Assembly: GCF_011759705.1 (NCBI RefSeq)
Contig: NZ_JAAOZF010000001.1
Span: 1,051,152 to 1,115,151 of the forward strand
Direction: 5' to 3'
Length of the DNA: 64,000 bases
DNA from: Microbacterium ulmi
GTDB taxonomy: Bacteria; Actinomycetota; Actinomycetes; Actinomycetales; Microbacteriaceae
In this document: one piece after another, positions 25,154 through 35,837 of the stretch
Layout: every line of letters begins with the position of its first letter
Numbering within the stretch: position 1 is the first letter of the stretch
Made by a program: the position numbers and the translations under genes
The notes under the pieces: generated by a model
The model's input: only the letters and a program-made list of their open reading frames with translations
Databases searched by the model: none
What the model was told of the DNA's origin: nothing

Positions 25154-25159
25154 GCGTCC

Positions 25160-26071
25160 GTGACCGCGACGCTGCGCTCACGGAAGGGAGCGGAGGTGGC
25201 CGCCGTTTCTCCGACGCGCGATGCCGCGAGCGCGCTCGACCTCGTGTCGGGGTACTCGCTCGAGATGACCGGCAAGGACGTCGCGAGCCTCTACGACGCC
25301 CGCCACGCGATTCCGGCCGGGACGAAGGTCAACGTCACGTTCCTCGGCAACGAAGACCTCGAGATGCGCGTCGCGGCCGCCAAGGCCGTGAAGGACCTGG
25401 GATTCGTGCCCGTGCCGCACATCTCCGCCCGTCGTCTGGGCTCGCGGGACGCGCTCGAGGAGTTCCTCGGACGCCTGCAGGAGATCGGCGCGACCGAGCA
25501 CGTCTTCGCCGTCGGCGGCGACCCCGCGACGCCCGAAGGCCCCTACCCGGACGCGCTGTCCCTCATCCGCTCGGGGCTTCTCGAGCGGTACGGTGCGCGC
25601 GAGGTGAGCATCGCGGGGTACCCCGAAGGCCATCCCGACATCCCCACGGACGTGCTGTGGCGCCATCTCGACGACAAGGCGGCAGCGCTGCGCGAGCGGG
25701 GGCTGGATGCCGTCATCCTCACGCAGTTCGGCTTCGACGTCGACCCCGTCGCCTCGTGGATCCGATCCGTGCGCGAGCGCGGCATCCACTCGCAGATCCG
25801 CGTCGGCACACCCGGGCCTGCGGGCATCAAGCGCCTCCTCGGGTTCGCGCGGCGCTTCGGCATCGGGGCCAACGCGATGATCGTGCGGAAGTACGGCTTC
25901 TCCCTCACCAATCTCATGGGCACGGCCGGTCCCGACCGGTTCGTCTCCGATCTGTCGGCCCTGCTCGCCGCGGATCCGTCGGCGGGAAGTGTAAAACTGC
26001 ACTTCTACACGTTCGGCGGCCTGCTCGCGACGTCCGAGTGGGCGCGCGATCACACCGCCGCGCACCTGTGA
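25160..26071 (+). CDS. metF: Methylenetetrahydrofolate reductase
   Basis: A 303-residue MTHFR-family (beta/alpha)8 flavoprotein. It interconverts 5-methyl-THF and 5,10-methylene-THF. Visible family features are VGGDPATPEGPY (about 115-126) and ILTQFGFD (about 190-197). Its place directly before purU and a LigM-type O-demethylase suggests that it runs in the oxidative direction here, reclaiming methyl groups taken from aromatic methoxyl groups, as metF does beside ligM in Sphingobium. Start GTG 25160 fits the leaderless promoter; GTG 25151 overlaps the operator and is less likely. FolD, needed for the next step, is not in this window. Confidence 0.85.
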   Translation: MTATLRSRKGAEVAAVSPTRDAASALDLVSGYSLEMTGKDVASLYDARHAIPAGTKVNVTFLGNEDLEMRVAAAKAVKDLGFVPVPHISARRLGSRDALEEFLGRLQEIGATEHVFAVGGDPATPEGPYPDALSLIRSGLLERYGAREVSIAGYPEGHPDIPTDVLWRHLDDKAAALRERGLDAVILTQFGFDVDPVASWIRSVRERGIHSQIRVGTPGPAGIKRLLGFARRFGIGANAMIVRKYGFSLTNLMGTAGPDRFVSDLSALLAADPSAGSVKLHFYTFGGLLATSEWARDHTAAHL

Positions 26072-26093
26072 CGCCCGAGGAGACCCGATCCCG

Positions 26094-26969
26094 ATGACCC
26101 TGCACACCGACGCCCTGCGCGACCACGCCTGCCTGATCGTGCACGGCCCCGATCAGCCGGGTCTCGTCGCCTCCGTCACGGCGCTCGTGACGCGCAACGC
26201 AGGAAACATCGTGACCCTCGACCAGTACTCCGACAATCCCGCCGGCGGCGCGTTCTTCCAGCGCGTCGTGTTCCACCGCCCCGACCTGCAGGCCGCCATG
26301 CCCGACATCGAGGCCGACCTCGCCGTGACGCTCGAGCCGTACCGCATGCAGTGGCGGCTCACCGACCTGTCCATCCCGAAGCGGATGGCGATCCTCGCCT
26401 CCACCTCCGACCACTGCCTCCTCGAGCTGCTGTGGCGCCACCGACGCGGCGAGCTGCCCGTCACGATCCCCATGGTGATCTCGAACCACACCAACACGGC
26501 GGAGGATGTGCGGGCCTTCGGCATCCCGTTCTTCCACGTGCCCTCGCACGGGACCGACAAGACGGCCGCGGAGGCCAAGATCGCGCAGCTGCTCGCGGGC
26601 AACGTCGACTTCGTCGTGCTCGCCCGGTACATGCAGATCCTGTCGGACGACTTCCTCGAGCAGGTCGGCGTGCCCATGATCAACATCCACCACAGCTTCC
26701 TGCCGGCCTTCATCGGCGCGGCGCCGTACCGCAAGGCAAAGGAGCGGGGGGTCAAGCTCATCGGGGCGACGTCGCACTACGTGACGAAGGACCTGGACGA
26801 GGGGCCCATCATCGAGCAGGACGTCGCCCGCGTCGACCACACCATGACGGCCGCCGATCTGCAGGCGCGAGGCGCGTACGTCGAGCGCGCCGTCCTGGCG
26901 CGTGCCGTGCAGTGGCACGCGGAGGACCGGATCATCCGGCACGGCAACCACACGATCGTCTTCCAATGA
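26094..26969 (+). CDS. purU: Formyltetrahydrofolate deformylase
   Basis: A 291-residue hydrolase that splits 10-formyl-THF to THF and formate. An N-terminal ACT domain (about 10-90) is followed by a formyltransferase-type domain with the catalytic Asn-His-Asp set (N197, H199 in NIHHSFLPAF and D235 in TKDLDEG). It lies 22 nt after metF and 41 nt before ligM. In this setting it would close the C1 branch by freeing THF for the next demethylation and disposing of carbon as formate. Length and motifs are standard. Confidence 0.93.
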   Translation: MTLHTDALRDHACLIVHGPDQPGLVASVTALVTRNAGNIVTLDQYSDNPAGGAFFQRVVFHRPDLQAAMPDIEADLAVTLEPYRMQWRLTDLSIPKRMAILASTSDHCLLELLWRHRRGELPVTIPMVISNHTNTAEDVRAFGIPFFHVPSHGTDKTAAEAKIAQLLAGNVDFVVLARYMQILSDDFLEQVGVPMINIHHSFLPAFIGAAPYRKAKERGVKLIGATSHYVTKDLDEGPIIEQDVARVDHTMTAADLQARGAYVERAVLARAVQWHAEDRIIRHGNHTIVFQ

Positions 26970-26977
26970 CCGGCTGA

Positions 26978-28414
<1,437 letters not shown>

Positions 28415-28437
28415 CTCCGCCGCTCGGCGGGTGCCGG

Positions 28438-28443
28438 TAGCCT
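28438..28443 (+). promoter_or_regulatory. -10 box of padR-type gene
   Basis: TAGCCT, 22 nt before the ATG of the PadR-type gene, with GAGAGGAG in between. It gives the regulator its own start in addition to read-through from ligM. Confidence 0.45.
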
Positions 28444-28465
28444 CGACTCGCGAGAGAGGAGACGC

Positions 28466-29047
28466 ATGAGCCTGAGATACGCGCTGCTGGCCATCCTGCG
28501 CGTCGGCCCGCTCTCGGGCTACGACCTGCAGAAGCAGTTCTCGCAGTCGGTCGGACACGTGTGGCATGCCCCCGACTCGCAGATCTACCCCGAGCTGCGC
28601 AAGATGGAGGCGGCGGGGCTCGTCGAGGGCGAAGAGCAGGCGCGCGGCGAGCGCGGCACGCGACGCGTGTACCACGTGACGGATGCCGGCGACCGCGCCT
28701 ATCTGGAGTGGATGCAGTCGCCCCTCGACTACCAGCGCGTGCGCGACCCTGCGCACCTGCGCGCCGCGTACCTCGAGAACACGACTCCGGATGCCGCGCG
28801 CGCGTTCCTCAGAGCCCACATCGCGGAGTGGGAGGGCGAGCTCGAGCAGTGGGAGGGCGAGCTGGTCCGCATCGACGCGCTCGGGAACCCCATGCTCGTG
28901 CGGCGCCTCGCCGTCACCCCGGAGGAGGACCGCGAGCGCACGATCGCCTACAAGCGCTTCGCGTACGAGGGACTCGTCGAGCGTGCGCGGGGCGAGATCG
29001 CATGGGCGCGGCGCGGGCTCGCGCTCGTCGACCGCCTGAACCCCTGA
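28466..29047 (+). CDS. PadR-family transcriptional regulator
   Basis: A 193-residue regulator. A PadR winged helix (about 1-80, with GYDLQKQF and SQIYPELRKMEAAGLV) is joined to a C-terminal helical Vir/AphA-type dimerisation domain (about 90-185). Founding members of the family respond to phenolic acids, which suits the position directly after the O-demethylase operon. It may bind motif C (25128 and 39028), but this is only a guess. GAGAGGAG precedes ATG 28466. A strong bidirectional terminator follows. Confidence 0.88.
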   Translation: MSLRYALLAILRVGPLSGYDLQKQFSQSVGHVWHAPDSQIYPELRKMEAAGLVEGEEQARGERGTRRVYHVTDAGDRAYLEWMQSPLDYQRVRDPAHLRAAYLENTTPDAARAFLRAHIAEWEGELEQWEGELVRIDALGNPMLVRRLAVTPEEDRERTIAYKRFAYEGLVERARGEIAWARRGLALVDRLNP

Positions 29048-29068
29048 TTCCGGTCGTCGCCCGCGGCG

Positions 29069-29123
29069 AAGGTGGCGCATCCGGTCGCATCCGGTCGCGC
29101 TGAGCGACCGGATGCACCACCTT
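29069..29123. terminator. Strong bidirectional terminator
   Basis: Long stem made of AAGGTGG / CCACCTT and GCATCCGGTCG / CGACCGGATGC, between the converging padR-type and aldehyde dehydrogenase genes. The left arm carries a direct repeat of GCATCCGGTC. Confidence 0.75.
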
Positions 29124-29131
29124 GGCGCGTG

Positions 29132-30643
29132 TCAGTGCGCCATCTGCGCGAGCGCCTCCGGGTCGATCGTCGCGATCGAGCGCGTGTCCTGGAACGCGCG
29201 GACGCCCTCGATGCCCTGCTCCCGGCCGAGGCCCGACTGCTTCATGCCGCCGAACGGCGCGCGCAGGTCGAGACGCGTCGCGCCATGGTCGTTGACCCAC
29301 ACGTAGCCGCACACGAGCTGCGAGCCGACCCGCTGCGCGGCCTCCGGCGACCCGGTCCACACCGAGCCGCACAGGCCGCCCCACGTGTCGTTCGCGAGCC
29401 TGACGGCCTCCTCCTCCGTGTCGAACGGGATGACCGGGATGACGGGCCCGAACTGCTCCTGCGTCACGACGCGCAGCGACAGCTCGGGGTCGACGACGAT
29501 CGCCGGGCGCAGGAAGTTGCCGCCCGCGAGGTCGCCCCCCGGCAGCTCGCCGTACTCGCGCACGTCGGCGCCGGCATCCTTGGCCTCTTGGATGATGTCG
29601 GACACGAAGGCCTTCTGCGCCGCCTGGTGCAGGGGGCCCATCGTCGTGCCCTCGTCCAGGCCGTGCCCGATGACGGCCTTGCCGAGCCGCGCCGCGAGGC
29701 CGTCGACGACCTCGTCGAGCCGCGACCGGTGCACGAAGACGCGCTTGGCGTTCATGCAGATCTGCCCCGTCGTGTCGAAGATCGCGGCGTACAGCCGGTC
29801 GAGATGCGTGTCGTCGAGGATCGCGTCCTCGAGGAACACGGCCGCATCGTTGCCGCCCAGCTCGAGCGTGACGCGTGTGAGGGTCTTCGACGCGAGCTCC
29901 ATGATCCGCTTGCCGCCGTTGACGCTCCCCGTGAAGCAGACCTTCGCGACGTCGGGGTTCTGGATGAGGCCCGCCATGCTCTCGTCCTTGCCCGTCACGA
30001 CGTTGAGCACGCCCGGCGGGAGCTTCTCGGCGACGCGCTGGATGACGCGGCTCGTCGCGAGGGGGGTCGTGGGCGGCGGCTTGACGATCGCCGTGTTCCC
30101 CGCGAGCAGCGCGTGCGGCAGCGACGCGCCGAGGATCGCGATGGGCCAGTTGAACGGCACGATGACCGTCACGACGCCGAGGGGCTGGTACGACACCTCC
30201 GTCGAGACCGGGATCGCCCCGGGGACGACCGGCAGCGTCTTGGACGCGTCGACCTCGTCGGCGAGCATGAGCGCGAGGTTCCAGCGGATCTCGAAGACGA
30301 GCGCGTCGACCCACGACTCGAAGCGGATCTTGCCGTTCTCCTGTGAGAGGATCGCGGCGTCCTCGTCCCGGTCGTCGGCGATGCCGGCGATCGCGTCCGT
30401 CATGTGCTTCGCGCGCTCCTGCGCAGTCAGGGCGCTCCACGCGGGGAACGCGGCCTTCGCGGCGGCGACGGCATCGGCCACGTCCTCTTTCGATGCGGAT
30501 GCCGCGTACCCCACGACGACGCCCGGCCTGCCGGGATCGACGACCTCGAGCACGTCCGTCGTCTCGCGGGTCTCACCCCCGATGTACAGGCCCGTCCTGA
30601 CGGGCTGTGTCGTGATGGGGACATCCGTCACTGTGTCCGACAC
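29132..30643 (-). CDS. Aldehyde dehydrogenase, probably aromatic aldehyde (vanillin type)
   Basis: A 503-residue NAD(P)-dependent aldehyde dehydrogenase. The catalytic Cys (C296 in GQICMNAKR), general-base Glu (E261 in LELGGND) and the oxyanion-hole Asn (N165 in PFNWP) are present. It lies beside a GntR regulator and within an aromatic acid island, so vanillin- or syringaldehyde-type substrates are likely; this is inference. Start GTG 30643 has AGAGGTGG upstream. A GntR-type site (30753-30764) stands in its upstream region. Confidence 0.88.
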   Translation of the reverse strand: MSDTVTDVPITTQPVRTGLYIGGETRETTDVLEVVDPGRPGVVVGYAASASKEDVADAVAAAKAAFPAWSALTAQERAKHMTDAIAGIADDRDEDAAILSQENGKIRFESWVDALVFEIRWNLALMLADEVDASKTLPVVPGAIPVSTEVSYQPLGVVTVIVPFNWPIAILGASLPHALLAGNTAIVKPPPTTPLATSRVIQRVAEKLPPGVLNVVTGKDESMAGLIQNPDVAKVCFTGSVNGGKRIMELASKTLTRVTLELGGNDAAVFLEDAILDDTHLDRLYAAIFDTTGQICMNAKRVFVHRSRLDEVVDGLAARLGKAVIGHGLDEGTTMGPLHQAAQKAFVSDIIQEAKDAGADVREYGELPGGDLAGGNFLRPAIVVDPELSLRVVTQEQFGPVIPVIPFDTEEEAVRLANDTWGGLCGSVWTGSPEAAQRVGSQLVCGYVWVNDHGATRLDLRAPFGGMKQSGLGREQGIEGVRAFQDTRSIATIDPEALAQMAH

Positions 30644-30752
30644 GTGAACGACCACCTCTCTGTGCAGCGCTGTCGCGTGCGCCGTGCGCTCACGAACGCC
30701 CGAGGCGGGCGCGTGTCCCTCCAGGGTGCATCCTGATCGGCCCGGAGGCAAG

Positions 30753-30764
30753 ATTGCCGACAAT
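30753..30764. promoter_or_regulatory. GntR/FCD operator, site 1
   Basis: ATTGCCGACAAT matches ATTGTNNACAAT at 11 of the positions that matter save one. It lies in the divergent region (30644-30876) between the aldehyde dehydrogenase and gntR-type genes, which is otherwise free of genes. Confidence 0.65.
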
Positions 30765-30802
30765 ATCCTCACGCATTTCGTAGCCAATGCTCGCGCAGCC
30801 GG

Positions 30803-30808
30803 TAGCCT
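30803..30808 (+). promoter_or_regulatory. -10 box of gntR-type gene
   Basis: TAGCCT about 69 nt before GTG 30877; consistent with a short untranslated leader carrying the GGGGAG ribosome-binding site. Confidence 0.4.
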
Positions 30809-30876
30809 CGTACGCACAGGCGCCGCGCCAGGGCGCCCTCGCGGCACGCATGCCGCGCGGAAGGGGAGTGATCGAA

Positions 30877-31536
30877 GTGACGGATGCCGCGATCGCCGCC
30901 GCTCCGGCGGCCCCGAGCCGGCCGGACCTGACGCAGCAGATCAGGGACGCGATCCTCGACGCGGGCTTCGCCCCGCACCAGCGCCTCATCGAGGCCGACC
31001 TGAGCGAGCGCTACGATGCGTCCCGGGCGGCCGTGCGGACGGCCCTGCTCAACCTCGCGAACGAGGGACTCGTCGAGCGGCTGCCGAACCGGGGCGCGCG
31101 CGTGCGCGCCATCAGCGTCGACGAGGCCGTCGAGATCGTCGAGGTGCGCATCGGACTCGAGTCGCTGTGCGCCCGCAAGGCCGCACAGAACCTCGCCGAC
31201 GCCGACGCCCGTGCGCTCACGGCGCTGCGCACGCAGATCGTCGACGCCGTCGCGGCGGGCAACCTCGTCGAGTACTCGCGGCTGAACCAGGAGCTCGACC
31301 GGCGCATCCGCGAGCTCAGCAGGCACGAGACGGCGACGCAGCTGCTCGAGCGCCTCCGCGCCCAGTCGGCGCGTCACCAGTTCCGCCTCGCCTTCCACCC
31401 TGGCCGGGTCGCGACCTCGGCCCCCGAGCACATCGCGATCATCGACGCGATCCTCGCGCGGGATCCGGATGCCGCGGAGGCGACCACGCAGGCCCACCTC
31501 GAAGGCATCGTCGAGGTCCTGCGCAGCATGGACTGA
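30877..31536 (+). CDS. GntR-family (FadR/FCD-type) transcriptional regulator
   Basis: A 219-residue regulator. The N-terminal winged helix (about 10-75, with RLIEADLSERYDASRAAVRTAL) is followed by an all-helical FCD effector domain (about 85-215) that often binds a carboxylic acid through a metal. VanR, which governs vanillate demethylation, is of this class. Three ATTGTNNACAAT-like sites (30753, 36685, 39070) flank the aromatic operons and match the usual FCD-type operator, so this protein is the probable master regulator. GTG 30877 is chosen because GGGGAG lies 8 nt upstream; an in-frame ATG at 30787 would begin before the -10 box. Confidence 0.88.
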   Translation: MTDAAIAAAPAAPSRPDLTQQIRDAILDAGFAPHQRLIEADLSERYDASRAAVRTALLNLANEGLVERLPNRGARVRAISVDEAVEIVEVRIGLESLCARKAAQNLADADARALTALRTQIVDAVAAGNLVEYSRLNQELDRRIRELSRHETATQLLERLRAQSARHQFRLAFHPGRVATSAPEHIAIIDAILARDPDAAEATTQAHLEGIVEVLRSMD

Positions 31537-31703
31537 CGCGGTCCTCCTGCGGTCGCGCCCTGAGATCCCTCCTCGCATCGCCGAGTGCACGCCCGAGTCG
31601 CCAGGCCCGAGGCTCCCCTCCGCCGAGTCCACCCCAGACTCGCCGAATCCAGGTCAGACCGACCGTGGGCTCGCAGGGAAGGCATGGACTCGCGAGCGCT
31701 GAA

Positions 31704-31748
31704 GGACGCCGCGGGCGAGGACGCCGCGGGCGAGGATGCCGCGGGCAA
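31704..31748. repeat. 15-bp tandem repeat, three copies
   Basis: GGACGCCGCGGGCGA at 31704-31718 and 31719-31733, and a variant GGATGCCGCGGGCAA at 31734-31748, in the 296-bp gap between gntR and livK. A 60-residue frame from ATG 31684 reads it as DAAGE repeats, but I do not count it as a gene. A CTCCGACAGGCTCAG segment (31786-31800) resembles a motif common between actinobacterial genes. Confidence 0.6.
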
Positions 31749-31832
31749 ACCCGATGCGGCGCCGACGGGCGGCGGCCCGGCCGCCCTCCGACAGGCTCAG
31801 GACCTGCTGGGGGCCGCCGGGCCGCGGCATCC

Positions 31833-33116
31833 TCACCCCTGGCCGAAGGCGTCGACGGTCGCGTAGCCGCGCCCGTTGAACGCCTGCAGCACGACGTCCT
31901 GCACGGCGGGCAGTCCGTCGACGGTCGTGTCGATCGCGCCCCCAGGCAGCAGGAACTGCGCCTCGAAGCCCTGGATGGACAGCAGCGCGTCCAGGAACGA
32001 CTCGCGTGTGGGCTCCTCCATCTTCATGAAGGCCTGCTCGAGCACCTGCGCCGCGATCCAGCTCCACACGCAGTGCGGGAAGGACACGCCGTCGTTGTCG
32101 GTGTACTTCTCGATCGCGGCGAAGTAGGCCTTGCCGGCGTCGCTCTCCTGGAACGGCGGCGCGGCCGCCGCCTCGGAGAACGCGACGGCGTAGATGCCGG
32201 GGTAGACGAGCGTGCCGTCCGCCTTGACGGCCCCGCCGGGGGTCAGCACGCCACCGGGCGACGCCGTGTTCGAAGGCAGGAACCAGCTCGGGAACCATCC
32301 GAGCGACTGCGCCTTCTGCAGGTTCTCGATCGCGAGCGGCACGATCGAGACGGCGTGGAAGAGTACATCGGCGCCCGTCGCCGAGAGCTCCGTGATCTGG
32401 CCCTCGAGCGACTGCGCGCTCGGCTCGTAGCTCAGCTCCTTGACGACCTCGATGTTCGCAGCGCCGTCGATCGCCTGCCTGAAGCCCTCGACGTACCCCT
32501 TGCCGTAGTCGTCGTTCTGGTACAGGATCGCGACCTTGTGCGGGTTCGAGTCGGCCGCGAGCACCTCGCCGAACGCGGCGCCCTCCTGCTGGTAGATCGG
32601 CACGAAGCCCAGCTGCATGGGGCTCGCGGCGCGATCGTTGAACAGCGGGTCGCCGGTCATGACGAGCACCTGGGGGACGCCCTCCTCGATCGCGGCCTCG
32701 CGCCAGGCGCGGTTGGTCGGCGTGCCCAGGCCGATTCCCGCCGCGAACACCCCGTCCGCGACCATCTGCTGGAAGTTCGCGGCCGACTTCTCCGGGTTGT
32801 ACTCGTCGTCGTACTTCTTGATCTCGATCGTGCGCGTCTTGCCGTCGCCGAAGGCGATGCCGCCCTCGTCGTTCTTCGTGCCGAAGTACGCGATGGCGCC
32901 GTCTGCCGTGCAGTTGCCCGGACCAGCCGTCGTGCCGGTCAGCGGTGTGCTGATGCCGAACAGCAGGCTGTCGTCGGTGATGCCCGGCGAGGCGACGACC
33001 TCGTCGGACTCCTCGGGTGTGGCTGTCCCGCCGTCGCGGCCGCAGGCCGTGAGGGCGAGGGCCGCCACGCTCACCACAGCGGCGAGCGTCAGCGCTCGCC
33101 TCGTCAGAGTGCTCAT
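31833..33116 (-). CDS. ABC transporter substrate-binding lipoprotein (LivK type)
   Basis: A 427-residue type I periplasmic-binding protein (peripla_BP_6). The signal peptide has a lipobox (LTAC, Cys25). Proteins of this family bind branched-chain amino acids, amides or aromatic acids; several aromatic-acid importers of Rhodopseudomonas and Rhodococcus belong here. The island context points to an aromatic acid. ATG 33116 overlaps the livM-type stop (ATGA). It is last in the five-gene operon livG-livF-livH-livM-livK, an order in which the ATPases come first. Confidence 0.88.
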   Translation of the reverse strand: MSTLTRRALTLAAVVSVAALALTACGRDGGTATPEESDEVVASPGITDDSLLFGISTPLTGTTAGPGNCTADGAIAYFGTKNDEGGIAFGDGKTRTIEIKKYDDEYNPEKSAANFQQMVADGVFAAGIGLGTPTNRAWREAAIEEGVPQVLVMTGDPLFNDRAASPMQLGFVPIYQQEGAAFGEVLAADSNPHKVAILYQNDDYGKGYVEGFRQAIDGAANIEVVKELSYEPSAQSLEGQITELSATGADVLFHAVSIVPLAIENLQKAQSLGWFPSWFLPSNTASPGGVLTPGGAVKADGTLVYPGIYAVAFSEAAAAPPFQESDAGKAYFAAIEKYTDNDGVSFPHCVWSWIAAQVLEQAFMKMEEPTRESFLDALLSIQGFEAQFLLPGGAIDTTVDGLPAVQDVVLQAFNGRGYATVDAFGQG

Positions 33117-34213
33117 GCTTGGTGCCTCTCTCTGTTCTCTCGGGTGGAGGATGCCGCGTCGTCTGGCGGCGGTTCGGCATCCGGATTGCGCGGTGCGGTC
33201 GCCGCGGATGCGGAGACGTCGGAGCCGCGGCCCCGCCGCACGAGGCGGCGGATGGCGCGCGGGAGACTGGCGAGCCCTCCCTGCAGGAAGAACAGCACGA
33301 CGAGCACGACGACGCCCTGCACGACAGCGGTGCTGTTCGGGTTGACGGCGTTCGTGAGCTGCGGGACGAGCACGTAGTAGACGCCGCCGAGGATCGACCC
33401 GACGATGCTGCCCGCGCCGCCCACGATCGTCGCGATGACGAGCTCGATCGAGTGGCCGAAGCTCAGGGTGTCGGGCGACGTGAACTGGATCGCGACGAGG
33501 TAGAGGAATCCCGCGACGCCGCCGAGCATCGAGGCGGTCGTGAACGCGAGCACCTTGTAGCGATAGGGCGAGATGCCCATGGATGCCGCGACCGCCTCGT
33601 TCTCCTTCACGATCGCGAACGCGCGGCCGTACTTGCCGCGGACGAGGAAGAACGTGAGCGCGAAGACGGCGGCCCCGATCGTCATCACGACGTAGTACTG
33701 CCACTGGTCGTTGTCGAGACCCGTCCACTCCGGCGCCCCGAACACGCGCGCCGAGATGCCTTGCGACCCGCCCGTCAGGTCGGACATGCGCTTCGCGACC
33801 GGGACGCCGACGATCGGCAGCGCCACGGTCACCATCGCGATCGCGAGCCCGCGCAGTCGCGCGGCGGCGAGCGACACGATCAGACCGAGCACGCCGGACA
33901 GGACCACCGCGAGGACGAACCCGACGACGACGCCCCAGAAGCCCAGAGCCATCCCCCAGTCGGAGCGGATCGTGATGGCGGCCGCATAGGCCCCCACGCC
34001 GACGAAGAAGATCTGCCCGAGCGAGACCTGTCCGGCGTAGCCCATCACGACGTTCAGGCCCAGCACGGCCACCGCGAACACGGCGATGCGCGTGATCGTC
34101 TGGTTCGTGAACGGCGCCGAGGTGAGGGGCAGGATGACGAGCACGGCCGCGATCGCGACGCCGACGGCGGCGCGCACCCAGGCGTTGTCGGACAGGCGGG
34201 ACAGTGCGGTCAT
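33113..34213 (-). CDS. Branched-chain-type ABC permease (LivM)
   Basis: A 366-residue inner-membrane permease with about 9-10 helices (from about 20 to 320) and the LivM signature region around VLGLNVVMGYAGQVSLGQ (about 50-67). The C-terminus (about 325-366) is a long hydrophilic tail rich in Arg, Asp and Pro. TGATG couples it to the upstream livH-type gene. It forms the channel with the LivH-type protein. Confidence 0.9.
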   Translation of the reverse strand: MTALSRLSDNAWVRAAVGVAIAAVLVILPLTSAPFTNQTITRIAVFAVAVLGLNVVMGYAGQVSLGQIFFVGVGAYAAAITIRSDWGMALGFWGVVVGFVLAVVLSGVLGLIVSLAAARLRGLAIAMVTVALPIVGVPVAKRMSDLTGGSQGISARVFGAPEWTGLDNDQWQYYVVMTIGAAVFALTFFLVRGKYGRAFAIVKENEAVAASMGISPYRYKVLAFTTASMLGGVAGFLYLVAIQFTSPDTLSFGHSIELVIATIVGGAGSIVGSILGGVYYVLVPQLTNAVNPNSTAVVQGVVVLVVLFFLQGGLASLPRAIRRLVRRGRGSDVSASAATAPRNPDAEPPPDDAASSTRENRERHQA

Positions 34214-35127
34214 CAGACGCGGACCACGACCTTTCTGCCGAAGAGGCCCTCCGGCTTGAAGATCAGCACGGCGAACAGCAGCACGAACGGGACGGCGATC
34301 TTGAGGTCGTGTCCGACGAACGGCACGTAGGCCGCGGCGAGGTTCTCCACGACCGCGATCCCCCACGCCGCGACGACGGCCCCGATCGGGGAGTCGAGGC
34401 CGCCGATGATGACGGCGGCGAGCGCATAGAGGAGCGCGGCGTCGAACATGCTCGGCACGAGCTGCACCTTGGCCGCGACCAGCACGCCCGCGATCGCGCC
34501 GAGCGCCGCGGCGAGGCCCCACCCGATCATGAGGATGCCGCCGACCCGGATGCCGGACAGCGCGGCCGACGACGGGTTGATCGAGACGGCCCGCAGGCCG
34601 AGCCCGAGCTTGCTCACGCGGAACAGCAGCTGGAGCAGGATCATCATCGCGAGGATCGTGATGAAGGTCGTGAGCGACCAGACGCTGATCGCGATCCCGG
34701 CCACCGTGAAGCTCGCTCCGGCCGAGAAGAAGAAGGGGTAGGGGATGTAGTTGTACGTCCAGATGAGGCCGCACAGCCCCGTGATGAGGGTCAGCAGGCC
34801 GATCGTCGCGACGACGGCGGCGTCGGGGTCGCCGCCCATGAAGCGGCGCATGACGAAGCGCTCGAGCACGGCGCCGAGCACGAACGAGGCGACGACCGCG
34901 AAGAGGACCCCTGCGACGATCGCCGCCGTCGGGCCGATGGCGGGGATGAGCGCGTTCGTGACCGTCATCCCGACGTATGCGGCGAGGACCGCCATCCCGC
35001 CCTGCGCGAAGTTGACGAGGTTTGTCGTCTGGTTGACGATCACGATGGCGAGGGCCAGCGCCGCGTAGATCGACCCCGTCGCGAGGCCGTCGACGACGAG
35101 CTGCACGAAGGTGTTGATGGTGAACAT
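34213..35127 (-). CDS. Branched-chain-type ABC permease (LivH)
   Basis: A 304-residue permease with about eight helices. The N-terminal LVVDGLATGSIYAALAL (about 10-26) and NLVNFAQGGMAVLAAY (about 36-51) segments are typical of LivH. It is coupled to both neighbours by TGATG overlaps. Confidence 0.91.
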   Translation of the reverse strand: MFTINTFVQLVVDGLATGSIYAALALAIVIVNQTTNLVNFAQGGMAVLAAYVGMTVTNALIPAIGPTAAIVAGVLFAVVASFVLGAVLERFVMRRFMGGDPDAAVVATIGLLTLITGLCGLIWTYNYIPYPFFFSAGASFTVAGIAISVWSLTTFITILAMMILLQLLFRVSKLGLGLRAVSINPSSAALSGIRVGGILMIGWGLAAALGAIAGVLVAAKVQLVPSMFDAALLYALAAVIIGGLDSPIGAVVAAWGIAVVENLAAAYVPFVGHDLKIAVPFVLLFAVLIFKPEGLFGRKVVVRV

Positions 35128-35837
35128 CAGGCCCCCAGATACGCTTTGCGGATGCCGTCGTCGCCCTTGAGCTCGGCGGTCGTGCCGGAGAGCACCGAGC
35201 GCCCGGTCTCCAGCACCACGGCGCTGTCGACGATGCGGAAGGCCAGGTTGGCGTTCTGCTCGACGACGAGCATCGAGATGCCCGACTCGGCGCGCAGGCG
35301 TGCGATCGCGTCGTAGACGCTCCGCGCGGTGCTGGGCGCGAGGCCGAGCGAGGGCTCGTCGAGGATCAGGAGACGGGGCCTGGCCATCAGCGCGCGCGAG
35401 ACGGCGAGCATCTGCTGCTCGCCGCCCGAGAGAGCCGATGCGGCCGACCCGATGCGCTCCCTGAGGTTGGGGAACAGGTCGAGGCAGTAGTCGATGTCGG
35501 CCGCGACGGCCTTCGCGTCCTTGCGCAGGTACGCCCCCACCCGGAGGTTCTCGCGCACCGTGAGGCGGGTCAGCGTTCCTCGCCCCTCAGGCACGTGCGC
35601 GATTCCGAGCGCCGCGACCTGCTCGGGACGGCGACCCCGGATGTCGCGTCCGTCGAACACGATCCGCCCTCCCACGCGCACGGTGCCGCTGATCGCGCGG
35701 AGGGTCGTCGTCTTGCCCGCGCCGTTGGCGCCCAGGATGCCGACGGCTCCGCCCTCCGGCACGGCGAGCGAGACCCCGACCAGCACCTGCACGGGGCCGT
35801 ACGCCGCGGTGACGTCGACGAGCTCAAGCAGCGTCAT
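35127..35837 (-). CDS. Branched-chain-type ABC ATPase (LivF)
   Basis: A 236-residue ATPase with Walker A (GANGAGKTT, about 38-46), signature LSGGEQQ (about 135-141) and Walker B (LLILDEPSLGL, about 155-165). The start ATG 35837 has GAGGGA about 9 nt upstream, inside the end of livG, which it overlaps by 14 nt; ATG 35846 is 3 codons longer. It powers the importer as a heterodimer with the LivG-type ATPase. Confidence 0.91.
   Translation of the reverse strand: MTLLELVDVTAAYGPVQVLVGVSLAVPEGGAVGILGANGAGKTTTLRAISGTVRVGGRIVFDGRDIRGRRPEQVAALGIAHVPEGRGTLTRLTVRENLRVGAYLRKDAKAVAADIDYCLDLFPNLRERIGSAASALSGGEQQMLAVSRALMARPRLLILDEPSLGLAPSTARSVYDAIARLRAESGISMLVVEQNANLAFRIVDSAVVLETGRSVLSGTTAELKGDDGIRKAYLGA

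Noticed and set aside
31684..31866. A 60-codon frame with DAAGE repeats as a gene
   Set aside because: It overlaps the end of the liv binding-protein gene on the other strand and consists mostly of the tandem repeat; too weak to call.
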